Below, in pieces: positions 33,109-42,251 of a stretch of 64,000 nucleotides of DNA; the first letter of the stretch is position 1, and every line of letters begins with the position of its first letter. The translations under genes were made by a program, and so were the position numbers. The notes beneath the pieces were generated by a model. That model was not told the origin of the DNA. It made no database searches and saw nothing but the letters and a program-made list of their open reading frames with translations. The DNA comes from an uncultured Parabacteroides sp. (lineage in GTDB: Bacteria > Bacteroidota > Bacteroidia > Bacteroidales > Tannerellaceae): the NCBI GenBank assembly GCA_910577325.1, contig CAJTMR010000009.1, forward strand, positions 1-64,000, read 5' to 3'.

Positions 33109-36100
33109 ATGCAAAGACAAGACTTGAATTTTTTACTACGGATCAGCTTGATTGCGATTCTGACGGGGCTGTTTGCCTTTGAGTCGTTTGCGCAAACCAA
33201 GTTGGTGGCAGGTGTTGTGAAAGACCAATCCGGCGAGCCTTTGATTGGTGTGAATGTGATGGAAAAAGGGACGACCAACGGCTCCATCACGGATGTGGAC
33301 GGGAAATACAGTGTTTCCGTGACGGGGAAAAATCCGGTCCTCGTGTTTTCCTACATCGGTTATGTGTCCCAGGAAATCCCCGTTGCGGGGAAAAACAAGA
33401 TCGACGTGATTTTGAAAGAAGACACGGAAGAGCTGGAAGAAGTCGTCGTGATCGGTTACGGCACGGCCAAGAAGAAGGACTTGACGGGAGCGATCTCCCG
33501 CGTAAAAGCTGAAAATATGGAAGTGGAAGCGCCACGCTCGGTACAAGATTTGTTGCGTGCCAGTGCAGCGGGCCTGTCTATTTCTATGTCTACGGATGCT
33601 GCTGGTACGGCAGATTTGCAGGTACGCGGCAAAAATACGTTGAATGCGGGTTCTGCTCCTTTGTTAGTACTGGACGGTGTGATCTATGACGGTTCGTTGC
33701 AAGATATCAACCCGATGGACATTGAAAGTATCGATGTGCTGAAGGATGCCAGTTCGGTAGCCGTTTATGGTGCGAAAGCCTCCAACGGTGTTGTTGCCAT
33801 TACGACCAAAAAGGGTAAAAGCGGGAAACCGGTTATCACGTTCAATACAAATGTTGGTTTGGTGCAAGTAGCCCGTTTGCCAAAAACGGTAGACGGAGCC
33901 GGCTTCCTCAAGTTCCGCCAGGAGTTCGGTGAAAGCCAGATGACGGAAGCCGAATTGGCCGCACAGCCGGGACGTTTCACCGATCCGCGTGTCTTGGCAA
34001 GCCAAGGCGCAGACTTGTTGGCTTGGTACAATTATGACCAAAAAGAGCATGTAAGCACGTTGCCTGATGAAAGTACTTTGCTTAAGGCATGGTTGGGACG
34101 GTTGAACTTTAAGTCTATTGAAATGGAAAATTATTTGAACGGAATCGAAACGAATTGGGACGATGTGGTGTACCAGACCGGGTTCCAGCAGGACTATACG
34201 GCCAGCATTTCAAATCGTAAAGAAGACTTTTCCTATTATTGGTCTTTGGGATATGCAGATCGCGAAGGGGTAAAGGTCGGTGACCGTTATCGGAACTTCC
34301 GTTCTCGTCTGAACATGGAATCGAAAGTGACCTCTTTCCTGACAGTTGGTTTAAATGCTCAGTTTGCCACACGCGTCGGCGGGTATCTGGCTGCCGATGT
34401 GGATCAGCGTGAACACAACTCTCCGTTTACGACCAATGACATCGACGATTTGGACAGCCCGTATCGGATGTATCCTTCGGGAGACAACAATACGAAGAAC
34501 CCTTTCTTCGATAATCTTTATCGGGACAGACGTGACATCAACCATGATTTGAATGCAAATTTGTATGCGATGGTTCACTTGCCGTTCGGTCTCGAATACC
34601 AGATGAACTTTACTCCGCGTTATCATTGGTATGAGTATATGAACCATGAGTCTTCCGAACATCCGGAATGGAACGGGAGAGGAGGGAACTCCGAACGTAA
34701 ATTGGAAAAGACGTTCAACTGGCAGGTTGACAATATCGTCCGTTGGAAAAAAGAATTCGGGAAAGACCATCGGGTCGAAGCAACATTCCTTGCCAATGCC
34801 GAAAAAGGGCAGTGGTGGCAGACAATTGCCAAAAACGAAAAATACACTCCGAGCGACATTCTGGGCTTTCACAATATCGGTGCCGGTTCCGTTCCTTCGG
34901 TTTCCAGCAACGATACCTACAGGACCGCCGACGCCTTGATGGGACGTGTGTTCTATTCTTATAAGGATAAGTACATGATTACGGCATCTGTCCGCCGTGA
35001 CGGTTATTCCGCGTTCGGTCAGATGAATCCCCGTGCCACTTTTCCCGCTGTTGCTTTGGGATGGGTGTTTACGCAGGAGAAGTTCATGGAAAAAGCCTCT
35101 TCTTGGCTGGACTATGGTAAATTTCGTTTCTCATGGGGGCAAAACGGGAACCGCGACATCGGCCAGTATGAAGCGTTGGCCCAGTTGAACTCCGGCTTGC
35201 ATCCTTATATTGACCAGAACGGGAATGTATATGTGACTTCCCAGATCTATATCAACCGCATGCCCAACAGCGAGTTGAAATGGGAACGTGCTGCCTCGTA
35301 TAACGTCGGGTTGGATTTTACTCTCTTTGGCGGCAAGCTTGGCGGTAGTATGGAAACCTATATGACGGAATCGAGCAACCTGTTGGTAGACCGTTCTTTG
35401 CCTTCTATTTTGGGATATGCCAGCGTAAAAGCCAATCTGGGTTCTTTGACCAACCGTGGTATGGAATTGACTTTGAATGCGACTCCGGTTGAATCTGACA
35501 ACTTCGTATGGAACACAAGTGGCACATTCTCTTTCAACCGTCGGAAAATCAAACATTTGTATGGCGACATGAAAGAGGTGAAGGATGAGAATGGCAATCT
35601 GATCGGTTATGAAGAGGCGGATGATCTCAGCAAAGGCTGGTTCATCGGGCATGATACCGAGCAGATATGGGCGTATGAAGGTGACGGCGTATGGCAGTTG
35701 GGCGAAGAAGAGGAAGCGGCCAAATACGGCAACAAGCCGGGCGACTTCAAATACATCGACCAGAACGGAGATGGCGTTTTGGATACGAAAGACAAAGTGT
35801 TCCAGGGCTACAAGACTCCGCGTTATGTGTGGTCATGGAGAAACGAATTTTCGTTCTATAAGAACATCAGCTTGTCGTTTATGATGTATTCGCACGTGGG
35901 GCAGTACGGCACGTTCAACCGTGCGGCCAATACGGGCGGCATGTTCGACCGCTACACGATCGTGGATATTCCACGCTGGACTGTCGACAACCCGACAAAC
36001 GACTATGCCCGTATCGGTTCTGTCAACAAAGGCGACCATTGGGTGAAGAAAACGTTTGTCCGTATGGAAAACATCACGTTGTCGTACAACGTGCCACAGA

Positions 36101-36249
36101 ACTTCCTGAAGAAGTTCTCGATCCAGAATATGCGTTTTTCCCTGGCTGTCCGTAATCCGTTTGTGATTACCGGATGGGACTTCGGTGATCCTGAGGGGGG
36201 CGATACGACATTGAGAACGTACAACTTGGGTATTAATTTCACTCTGTAA
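33109..36249 (+). CDS. SusC-type TonB-dependent outer-membrane transporter
   Basis: A 1046-residue protein with a signal peptide (hydrophobic residues 9-27, cleavage after FAQ), an N-terminal carboxypeptidase-regulatory-like domain (GVVKDQSGEPLIGVNVMEKGTTNGSITDVDG), the TonB-box/linker region (EEVVVIGYGTAKKKDLTGAIS), a plug (VQDLLRASAAGLSIS, then VLKDASSVAVYGAKASNGVV) and a 22-strand barrel ending in a terminal aromatic pattern (NLGINFTL). With the SusD lipoprotein downstream it imports an oligosaccharide or other large nutrient. No sensor, ECF sigma/FecR pair or glycoside hydrolase is adjacent, so the substrate is unknown. Confidence 0.97.
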   Translation: MQRQDLNFLLRISLIAILTGLFAFESFAQTKLVAGVVKDQSGEPLIGVNVMEKGTTNGSITDVDGKYSVSVTGKNPVLVFSYIGYVSQEIPVAGKNKIDVILKEDTEELEEVVVIGYGTAKKKDLTGAISRVKAENMEVEAPRSVQDLLRASAAGLSISMSTDAAGTADLQVRGKNTLNAGSAPLLVLDGVIYDGSLQDINPMDIESIDVLKDASSVAVYGAKASNGVVAITTKKGKSGKPVITFNTNVGLVQVARLPKTVDGAGFLKFRQEFGESQMTEAELAAQPGRFTDPRVLASQGADLLAWYNYDQKEHVSTLPDESTLLKAWLGRLNFKSIEMENYLNGIETNWDDVVYQTGFQQDYTASISNRKEDFSYYWSLGYADREGVKVGDRYRNFRSRLNMESKVTSFLTVGLNAQFATRVGGYLAADVDQREHNSPFTTNDIDDLDSPYRMYPSGDNNTKNPFFDNLYRDRRDINHDLNANLYAMVHLPFGLEYQMNFTPRYHWYEYMNHESSEHPEWNGRGGNSERKLEKTFNWQVDNIVRWKKEFGKDHRVEATFLANAEKGQWWQTIAKNEKYTPSDILGFHNIGAGSVPSVSSNDTYRTADALMGRVFYSYKDKYMITASVRRDGYSAFGQMNPRATFPAVALGWVFTQEKFMEKASSWLDYGKFRFSWGQNGNRDIGQYEALAQLNSGLHPYIDQNGNVYVTSQIYINRMPNSELKWERAASYNVGLDFTLFGGKLGGSMETYMTESSNLLVDRSLPSILGYASVKANLGSLTNRGMELTLNATPVESDNFVWNTSGTFSFNRRKIKHLYGDMKEVKDENGNLIGYEEADDLSKGWFIGHDTEQIWAYEGDGVWQLGEEEEAAKYGNKPGDFKYIDQNGDGVLDTKDKVFQGYKTPRYVWSWRNEFSFYKNISLSFMMYSHVGQYGTFNRAANTGGMFDRYTIVDIPRWTVDNPTNDYARIGSVNKGDHWVKKTFVRMENITLSYNVPQNFLKKFSIQNMRFSLAVRNPFVITGWDFGDPEGGDTTLRTYNLGINFTL

Positions 36250-36279
36250 AATTAACTTGTCAGTAAAAAATAGAAAAGT

Positions 36280-38193
36280 ATGAAGAATCAAAATAAGAAA
36301 AAATACCTGCTTCTGGCATTGGCTGCATTTCCTCTATTGAACTCATGTAGCGATAGTTGGCTGGAACCGAAACCGCTCTCCTTCTATACGCCGGAAAACA
36401 CATACGTGAATGCAGAAGGTTTGTATGCGGCGTTGGTGGCTTGTGAACGTAATATGCGGCATGAATATTTCGGAGACGGCGCCCCCATCTTGACTGAAAT
36501 GTATCTGGCTGATATTGCCGTGCATGGCAAAACCGATGAAGGCGGTTCATTGGTGGATTTGGACCAGGAGTTGCTGCCTTCCCGTACGAAGAGCGACATG
36601 AAGGGGAAGAACAGATGGTATTGGGATGAAGGATTCAAAGGAATCAAGTATGCCAATATTGCGATCAACCGTCTGGACATTGCCAAGTTCAAGGACGATG
36701 CGGAGCGCAACGCCGTGCTGGGACACGCTTATTTCCAGAGGGCTTACCGCTATTATAAACTGACCCACCAGTTTGGTGACGTGCCTTTCCTGACAGAAGA
36801 GATCACCCGTCCGAAACTGGATTTCTATTCGCATGATCGTTGGGGTATTCTGGAGCAGATCAAGCGCGATTTGGAATTTGCTTACCAGTGGGTGCCGGAA
36901 AAGGCAGACCGCGGCAAAGCCAACAAAGATGCCTGTGGGATGCTGTTGATGAAAGTTTGCTCGGCTTTGGGCGATTTTGACCGCGCCATCGAAGTCGGCA
37001 AAGAGGTCGTCAGCCGACATCCGTTGATGACCGAACGTTTCACGAACAACAAAAACAAACCGAATACCAACCTGATGCATGACCTCCATAGCGTAGAAGC
37101 GAAATTGGATATGGGCAATACGGAAGGGATCTTGTATGTCGTCGCTTATCCGGATATTGTGGAAGGTAGTGATAGAGCGGGCAAACGCATCTATACGATG
37201 CGTAACGGCCTTCCCTATTGGGCCAATGGCGGCGCGATAAAGACTCCTGCGGGACCGAACGGGACGCAGATCACTCCCGCAAATGAAGATAAAGGCACAC
37301 AAATCGACAACGACTACAATTACGGACGCGGTATCGGAACGTGCCGCCCGACCAACTACTATCAATATGACATTTGGACCAGCAGGGAAAAAGAAGATTT
37401 GCGAGGACCCAATAACCATGACAGTTGGAAACGGATGGAAGACTTGTATTATAATAATCCGGGGTTGAAGACGAATGCTGATCCGAATGTGTCTCAATGG
37501 TATGGTAAACATTTGGTGCGCCCTGCAAATATGTTGGCGAACGATTCCGTCCGTTGTTGGTTCATGTGGCCGCACTACAAATTGTTTGTTCCCGATCCTA
37601 CGCAGACGCAGGATTTCCAGGGAGGTGAAACGCCGTGGTACATTTATCGTTCTGCGGAAGCCTACCTGATTATGGCCGAATGCTACTATTGGAAAGGCGA
37701 CCATGCAAACGCCGCCGCCATGCTGAATGTCGTTCGGCAGCGTGCCGGAGCCGAATCGTTGAGCGGGGAAATTACGATTGCTGACGTCTTGGCAGAACGT
37801 GCCCGTGAGTTGTATTACGAAGAAAACCGCCATGTGGAATTGGTCCGTATCTCTTACCTGTATGCAAAATCAGGCAAGCCTTGCGAAGTGTTCGGCGGAC
37901 GGGTTTACAAGTTGGACAATTTTTCCGGACCGGGCGGGACAGGTACGAATTGCAAGGATTCGGGCGTAAACTTCTATTATGATTGGATGATGCGCTGCAA
38001 CAACTTCTTCCGCGACGGCGTGGAAGTGTCGAAAGCGCAGTATCGTATCAGTACGCACCATGTCTTGTGGCCGATCCCTGAAAGTGCCATCACCAGCAAT
38101 ACCGGCGGTGTGATCAACCAGAACATCGGCTATCCGGGCGCAGAGAACAAACTGACTCCGCTTAAGGTGGAACTGACTGATCCGGCTATCTGA
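36280..38193 (+). CDS. SusD-type surface nutrient-binding lipoprotein
   Basis: A 637-residue lipoprotein with a lipobox (LNSC, Cys near 23) and a SusD/RagB TPR-like fold: WLEPKPLSFYTPENTY, then YFQRAYRYYKLTHQFGDVPFL, then RSAEAYLIMAECYYWKGDHANAAAMLNVVRQRAG, then LAERARELYYEENRHVELVRI. It caps the SusC barrel and binds substrate. It starts 30 nt after susC and ends shortly before a strong terminator, so the pair is a two-gene operon. Confidence 0.97.
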   Translation: MKNQNKKKYLLLALAAFPLLNSCSDSWLEPKPLSFYTPENTYVNAEGLYAALVACERNMRHEYFGDGAPILTEMYLADIAVHGKTDEGGSLVDLDQELLPSRTKSDMKGKNRWYWDEGFKGIKYANIAINRLDIAKFKDDAERNAVLGHAYFQRAYRYYKLTHQFGDVPFLTEEITRPKLDFYSHDRWGILEQIKRDLEFAYQWVPEKADRGKANKDACGMLLMKVCSALGDFDRAIEVGKEVVSRHPLMTERFTNNKNKPNTNLMHDLHSVEAKLDMGNTEGILYVVAYPDIVEGSDRAGKRIYTMRNGLPYWANGGAIKTPAGPNGTQITPANEDKGTQIDNDYNYGRGIGTCRPTNYYQYDIWTSREKEDLRGPNNHDSWKRMEDLYYNNPGLKTNADPNVSQWYGKHLVRPANMLANDSVRCWFMWPHYKLFVPDPTQTQDFQGGETPWYIYRSAEAYLIMAECYYWKGDHANAAAMLNVVRQRAGAESLSGEITIADVLAERARELYYEENRHVELVRISYLYAKSGKPCEVFGGRVYKLDNFSGPGGTGTNCKDSGVNFYYDWMMRCNNFFRDGVEVSKAQYRISTHHVLWPIPESAITSNTGGVINQNIGYPGAENKLTPLKVELTDPAI

Positions 38194-38239
38194 TCCTGAA
38201 AGTAAAGAAAAAACGCGCACAACAACAACCGCGCAAGCG

Positions 38240-38290
38240 AGACGCGCTCCCGCGGAGGCTTCAGGGCCTCCCACGGGGCGCGTCTTTTTA
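38240..38290 (+). terminator. terminator after the SusC/SusD operon
   Basis: A GC-rich stem with arms AGACGCGCTCC (38240-38250) and GGGGCGCGTCT (38275-38285), followed by a run of five T. The T run abuts the stop of the convergent amidase gene. Confidence 0.85.
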
Positions 38291-38692
38291 GTATTCCTTC
38301 GCCGCGTCGAACGAAGGGCAGGCCTTTTGGGGGTCCAGGTCGCGGTGTCCCACGGTGAGGGCGGCCGGGAATTGCCTGCCCAGCTCCTGCAACAACTGCG
38401 CCAGGGCGGCCTTCTGTGGCGGCGTGCGGGTGTCTGCCGGGTTGCCTTCGCCGTCCAGCCCTCCTTCGTAGCAGATGCCGATGCTGTGGCGGTTATGGCC
38501 GAAGCAATGCGCCCCCTCGAGGGAGAGCGGCCGACCGGGATGTACCCGGCCGTCGCGTGTGATGTAGTAGTGGTAGCCGATGTCGCGGAAGCGCCGGCAG
38601 GCGATATGGTCCCGGCGGCAATCCTCGAACGAGTAGGGCTGCCCGCAGCGCGTGGCGCTGCAATGGATGATCAATAGCGTGATGCGTCTCAT
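38288..38692 (-). CDS. N-acetylmuramoyl-L-alanine amidase (amidase_2, T7 lysozyme-like)
   Basis: A 134-residue single-domain enzyme with no signal peptide. Zn ligands and catalytic residues are visible: IIHCSAT (His10), GYHYYITRDGRVHPGRP, GAHCFGHNRHSIGICYEGG and KACPSF. It cleaves the lactyl-amide bond between muramic acid and the stem peptide. Such short amidases occur in Bacteroidales next to HU-like and smalltalk genes, in prophage-like or lysis-like micro-clusters; biological role is not settled. Third gene of a three-gene set read leftwards. Confidence 0.93.
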   Translation of the reverse strand: MRRITLLIIHCSATRCGQPYSFEDCRRDHIACRRFRDIGYHYYITRDGRVHPGRPLSLEGAHCFGHNRHSIGICYEGGLDGEGNPADTRTPPQKAALAQLLQELGRQFPAALTVGHRDLDPQKACPSFDAAKEY

Positions 38693-38711
38693 GTGCGTCT
38701 CTCCCTGTCCC

Positions 38712-38819
38712 TTATATGCAAGCCGTGACGCCGAAGGCGCTGCCGATGGCCGTGGCCACGACGATGATTACTTTGAGGATGAGTCCCCAGACGGATTTCT
38801 TTTCGTTCTTTTCTTCCAT
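38712..38819 (-). CDS. smalltalk-type micro-protein (35 aa)
   Basis: The ATG at 38819 opens a 35-codon frame: MEEKNEKKSVWGLILK followed by a single hydrophobic helix (VIIVVATAIGSAFGVTAC) and a final Ile. This is the layout of the Bacteroidales 'smalltalk' family: charged N-terminus, one membrane segment, conserved GVTAC-like end. It is 19 nt upstream of the amidase gene, its usual companion. Function is unknown; it may be holin-like or a lysis regulator (inference). Confidence 0.85.
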   Translation of the reverse strand: MEEKNEKKSVWGLILKVIIVVATAIGSAFGVTACI

Positions 38820-38858
38820 GAAATTGTGGATTTACGGTTTATGATTTATAATGATTGC

Positions 38859-39164
38859 TTAAAGTTCTCCCGGCCGTTCTTCGTCGCCGCTGCCGCTCTC
38901 TTCTTCGCCCTCGATGTCGTAGGGAGAAAGCTCCTTGAGCTGCGCTTCGAGTTTCAACCGGTTGATGGCGAGGGTCCCCGTGGCGCGGCATTTGAGGCGC
39001 AGCCCGACCACGTTGGCGGTGACCGACCAGTCTTTCGACGTGTCGGCAGGTTTCCCGCGTATGCCCACGCCGAAGATGGCGAGGTCGTCCAGCTTCACGT
39101 TCTTGCCGTCGAGCAGCATTTCTTCAAATAAAAAAGAACCTTGAATGTCGATTTCATAACTCAC
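38859..39164 (-). CDS. HU-like DNA-binding protein, short at the N-terminus
   Basis: The frame opens at a GTG and encodes 101 residues. The middle (MLLDGKNVKLDDLAIFGVGIRGKPADTSKDW, then LRLKCRATGTLAINRLKL) matches the C-terminal half of the HU-like proteins that accompany amidase/smalltalk genes in Bacteroidales; the usual N-terminal 40-50 residues are lacking. The acidic tail is unusual. A -7 box only 12 nt upstream of the GTG means that the transcript would be almost leaderless, so the short start appears real rather than misplaced. Confidence 0.7.
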   Translation of the reverse strand: MSYEIDIQGSFLFEEMLLDGKNVKLDDLAIFGVGIRGKPADTSKDWSVTANVVGLRLKCRATGTLAINRLKLEAQLKELSPYDIEGEEESGSGDEERPGEL

Positions 39165-39175
39165 TTTTTTAGTTG

Positions 39176-39183
39176 CAAAATTA
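39176..39183 (-). promoter_or_regulatory. -7 box of the HU-smalltalk-amidase operon
   Basis: Minus-strand TAATTTTG, perfect TAnnTTTG, ends 12 nt upstream of the GTG start at 39164. Confidence 0.6.
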
Positions 39184-39358
39184 ATTTTTACCTCTCGTTT
39201 TCGAGTTATGCAGACTATGGACTAATCAAGTCATTATCAGGTCATTTGAGGACAAATCGTTACCGTTTTTGTCCGGCAGGGAATAGGTAACGATTTAGTA
39301 ACGAAACTTTGTCTTTTACCGGACTTTTGAAGTCTTGGAAGCTGGACTTTCGGGCAAT

Positions 39359-39394
39359 AAAAAAAGCCACAAATCATTGATTTGTAGCTTTTTG
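39359..39394 (-). terminator. terminator of tRNA-Ser
   Basis: On the minus strand the stem AGCTACAAATC/GATTTGTGGCT is flanked by A and T runs and lies 36 nt after the tRNA 3' end. It also can act on the plus strand. Confidence 0.8.
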
Positions 39395-39429
39395 TCCGCT
39401 TACTGACCATTTCTGTCCAGTAAGTTCAG

Positions 39430-39517
39430 CGGAGAGAGCGGGATTCGAACCCGCGAAACCCTTTAGGGGTTTACACGCTTTCCAGGCGTGCCTCTTCAAC
39501 CACTCGAGCATCTCTCC
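39430..39517 (-). tRNA. tRNA-Ser (anticodon GGA)
   Basis: The minus strand folds into a class II tRNA with a 7-bp acceptor stem (GGAGAGA/TCTCTCC), D arm, anticodon arm with loop CTGGAAA (anticodon GGA), a long variable arm (CCCCTAAAGGG) and the T arm GCGGGTTCGAATCCCGC. The discriminator is G, as usual for serine; CCA is not encoded. Confidence 0.97.
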
Positions 39518-39930
39518 TTGTTCGGTTGAAATGAATCAGGGACAAGCAAACTTGTCATGAAAGGGAAAAGCGACTTTGCCGGTTGCTGTTTTCTTCCTGA
39601 TTTCGGGGGGCAAAGGTATGGTTTCCTTTTGGATTTTGCAAATGTCGGATAAAAATATTTTGTTTTCCGTACAAGGTTCAAGCTATATGTACAGGCATGT
39701 TGAACTGAAAAACGTTGGTGCGAAAATAGTTAAATGAGATTTATATCTTCGTGACAGGAAAGCTGAAAAAGTATATTTGCCGGCGATGGATTCCAAGTAC
39801 GGGAAAAGTAGTCACATGGGCAAGTCCGCATTTGAGAAAACAGTTTGGATAAAATGTAAATATGTTTTTGGTAGTTATTATTTTTTTTCGGTATTTTTGC
39901 GCACAGTTTTAATCAAAATGTGCAATACAA
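39518..39930. other. tRNA-Ser / tetR divergent region, no gene
   Basis: About 410 nt with the tRNA promoter and, at 39892-39899, the -7 box TATTTTTG of the tetR operon, 31 nt before the tetR start. No ORF or further repeat is convincing. Confidence 0.6.
39611..39642 (-). promoter_or_regulatory. promoter of tRNA-Ser
   Basis: Minus-strand TTTG (39639-39642), 20-nt spacer, TACCTTTG (39611-39618): a full consensus match about 95 nt upstream of the tRNA. Confidence 0.75.
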
Positions 39931-40524
39931 ATGCCGATGACAGTTTCTAAGACACGTGAGATGTTGGTGGATGTGGCCAGACAATTGTTTGCCCGCATGG
40001 GGGTGGATAATACGACAATGAACGATATTGCACAGGCATCCAAAAAGGGAAGGCGCACGCTTTACACGTATTTTAAAAGCAAGAACGAGATTTATCTGGC
40101 AGTAGTCGAGTCCGAGTTAGACCAATTGTACAAGATGCTACAGGATGTAGCCGCGAAAGACTTGCCGGCAGACGAAAAGTTGATGACGTTTCTCTATGCA
40201 CGGCTGGATGCCATCAAGGCGCTGGTGTTCCGTAACGGGACATTGAAGGCTAATTTTTTCCGTGATATCTGGCGGGTGGAGAAGATCAGGAAAAGTTTCG
40301 ATATCCGTGAGACGGAACTGATACAAGGGATTCTGGAAGCCGGAGTAGAGGAAGGGATCTTTGCGATGCCCGATACCGAGATCACGGCGGTTGTCCTTCA
40401 TCATGCCCTGAAAGGGCTGGAAGTCCCCTACATACGTGGAATCATGGGAGATAATATCAGCCAGCGGATTAAACGGAGAGACAATGTAATGAATTTGATA
40501 TTCAATGGTATAAAGATAAAGTAA
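39931..40524 (+). CDS. TetR-family regulator of the fab operon
   Basis: A 197-residue TetR protein: HTH VDVARQLFARMGVDNTTMNDIAQASKKGRRTLYTYFKSKNEIYLAV at residues 12-57, then an all-helical ligand domain. It heads an operon with FabH-like and FabG genes (gap 14 nt), so it probably senses acyl-CoA, acyl-ACP or a fatty acid and controls them. A second ATG at 39937 is as likely as the first. Promoter with TATTTTTG at 39892. Confidence 0.92.
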   Translation: MPMTVSKTREMLVDVARQLFARMGVDNTTMNDIAQASKKGRRTLYTYFKSKNEIYLAVVESELDQLYKMLQDVAAKDLPADEKLMTFLYARLDAIKALVFRNGTLKANFFRDIWRVEKIRKSFDIRETELIQGILEAGVEEGIFAMPDTEITAVVLHHALKGLEVPYIRGIMGDNISQRIKRRDNVMNLIFNGIKIK

Positions 40525-40538
40525 CACAATACTGAGGA

Positions 40539-41483
40539 ATGTTTATTAATGCAACAGGGTTTTATGTACCTGAAGAACGGGTCGATAACCAACATTTTTT
40601 AGAGTTAAACGGGCTAACCAGCGAGTGGATCGAACAGCGCACAGGGATTCGTTCCCGGTCTAAGGCGAAAGCGGAGGAAAATATCAATACGATGAGTATG
40701 GAAGCTGTCCGTAACGCCCTTCCCCGATTGCCGTACGATATTACGGATGTGGATTTGATTGTTTCAGCCTCTTATTCTCCGTACGATACGGTAGCGACTG
40801 CGGCTCATCTTGCCCAGCATGAATTCCATATTGAAAATGCAAAAGCGCTCTATCTCTCTTCCGCCTGCTCCTCATTCCTGAATGCGCTGGAAGTCGTGGA
40901 AGGATATTTTGCGATGGGAAAAGCAACAAAGGCCCTGGTTCTTTCTGCCGACAAGAACTCGGCCTACTATAACGAGACGGACCCGAAATCCGGCCACCTC
41001 TGGGGCGATGCGGCAGCGGCCTTCTTCATCTCGAAGGAGCGTGTTTCGGAAAAGGACCCCCAGATCGTGGAAGTATATACGCAAGGGCTCGGTTATCTGG
41101 CCAAGGCCCCGGATGCCGTACACCTCCGTCCGGGCGACGGCGGCATCATGATGCCGGAAGGGCGCGACGTGTTTGTACAGGCTTGTACCTACATGCCCAA
41201 GAACGTGCTCTATCTGTTGGAAAAGAACGGCTATACGCTGGACAACCTGACATATTTCATCGGCCACCAGGCCAATATGCGCATCATGTCCAACATCGCC
41301 AAGCAGCTCAACCTGCCGGAAGAGAAGTTCCTGCATAACATAGAAGAATTGGGAAATACCGGTTCGGTAAGCTCCGCGCTGGTATATGCCCAGAATGACC
41401 ATAGTTTCAAGAACGGCGACCTGGTTGCCCTGACCGTGTTCGGCGGTGGCTATTCTACGGGTGCTTGCTTGATCAAATGTTGA
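40539..41483 (+). CDS. 3-oxoacyl-ACP synthase III family protein (FabH-like)
   Basis: The 314-residue thiolase-fold protein has the FabH triad: Cys in LSSACSSFLN (about 112), His in FIGHQANMRI (about 244) and Asn in LGNTGSVS (about 275). FabH enzymes condense acyl-CoA with malonyl-ACP to start fatty acid synthesis. This one has no paralog in the window and lies in a TetR-controlled operon with FabG, so it may be a specialised form (branched starters or remodelling) rather than the housekeeping FabH. Confidence 0.9.
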   Translation: MFINATGFYVPEERVDNQHFLELNGLTSEWIEQRTGIRSRSKAKAEENINTMSMEAVRNALPRLPYDITDVDLIVSASYSPYDTVATAAHLAQHEFHIENAKALYLSSACSSFLNALEVVEGYFAMGKATKALVLSADKNSAYYNETDPKSGHLWGDAAAAFFISKERVSEKDPQIVEVYTQGLGYLAKAPDAVHLRPGDGGIMMPEGRDVFVQACTYMPKNVLYLLEKNGYTLDNLTYFIGHQANMRIMSNIAKQLNLPEEKFLHNIEELGNTGSVSSALVYAQNDHSFKNGDLVALTVFGGGYSTGACLIKC

Positions 41484-41501
41484 ATTTAAAACGGAATTGA
41501 C

Positions 41502-42248
41502 ATGAAATTATTAGAAGGTAAAGTGGCAATCGTTACCGGTGCCGCACGTGGTATCGGTAAGGCGATCGCATTGAAATTCGCCGCAGAAGGTGCAAACATC
41601 GCATTCACGGATCTGGTGATTGACGAAAACGGTCTGGCTACCCAGAAGGAAATCGAAGCATTGGGTGTAAAAGCAAAAGGGTATGCTTCCAACGCAGCCA
41701 ATTTCGAAGAAACGCATAATGTCGTAGCTGAAATCGTAAAAGACTTCGGTCGTGTGGATATCCTTGTAAACAATGCAGGTATCACGAAAGACGGTCTGAT
41801 GATGCGTATGAGCGAAAGCCAGTGGGATGCCGTTATCGGCGTCAACCTGAAATCGGCTTTCAACTTCGTGCATGCTTGTACTCCGGTGATGATGAAGCAG
41901 CGTTCGGGCAGCATTATCAATATGGCTTCCGTCGTAGGCGTACACGGTAATGCCGGCCAGAGCAACTATTCTGCATCCAAGGCGGGTATGATCGGTTTGG
42001 CCAAGTCCATTGCGCAGGAATTGGGTTCACGCGGTATCCGTGCCAATGCGATCGCCCCGGGCTTCATCATTACCGATATGACAGCCGGCCTGCCCGAAGA
42101 GGTGAAGGCCGAATGGGCGAAGAAGATCCCTCTGCGCCGTGGCGGTACGCCTGAAGATGTGGCAAACATCGCTACATTCCTGGCTTCCGACATGTCTTCT
42201 TATGTCTCCGGCCAGGTGATCCAGGTTGATGGCGGCATGAACATGTAA
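41502..42248 (+). CDS. fabG: 3-oxoacyl-ACP reductase
   Basis: A 248-residue classical SDR: TGAARGIGKAIA NADPH-binding loop near residue 12, NNAG, catalytic Ser (MASVVG), YSASKAG (Tyr/Lys) and the C-terminal YVSGQVIQVDGGMNM that is characteristic of FabG. It reduces 3-oxoacyl-ACP. Gap of 18 nt to the FabH-like gene and 3 nt to the pseudouridine synthase. Confidence 0.95.
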   Translation: MKLLEGKVAIVTGAARGIGKAIALKFAAEGANIAFTDLVIDENGLATQKEIEALGVKAKGYASNAANFEETHNVVAEIVKDFGRVDILVNNAGITKDGLMMRMSESQWDAVIGVNLKSAFNFVHACTPVMMKQRSGSIINMASVVGVHGNAGQSNYSASKAGMIGLAKSIAQELGSRGIRANAIAPGFIITDMTAGLPEEVKAEWAKKIPLRRGGTPEDVANIATFLASDMSSYVSGQVIQVDGGMNM

Positions 42249-42251
42249 TAT

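Noticed and set aside
36547..37833. A 428-codon frame antisense to the SusD gene
   Set aside because: No recognisable motif; entirely inside a well-supported gene on the other strand.
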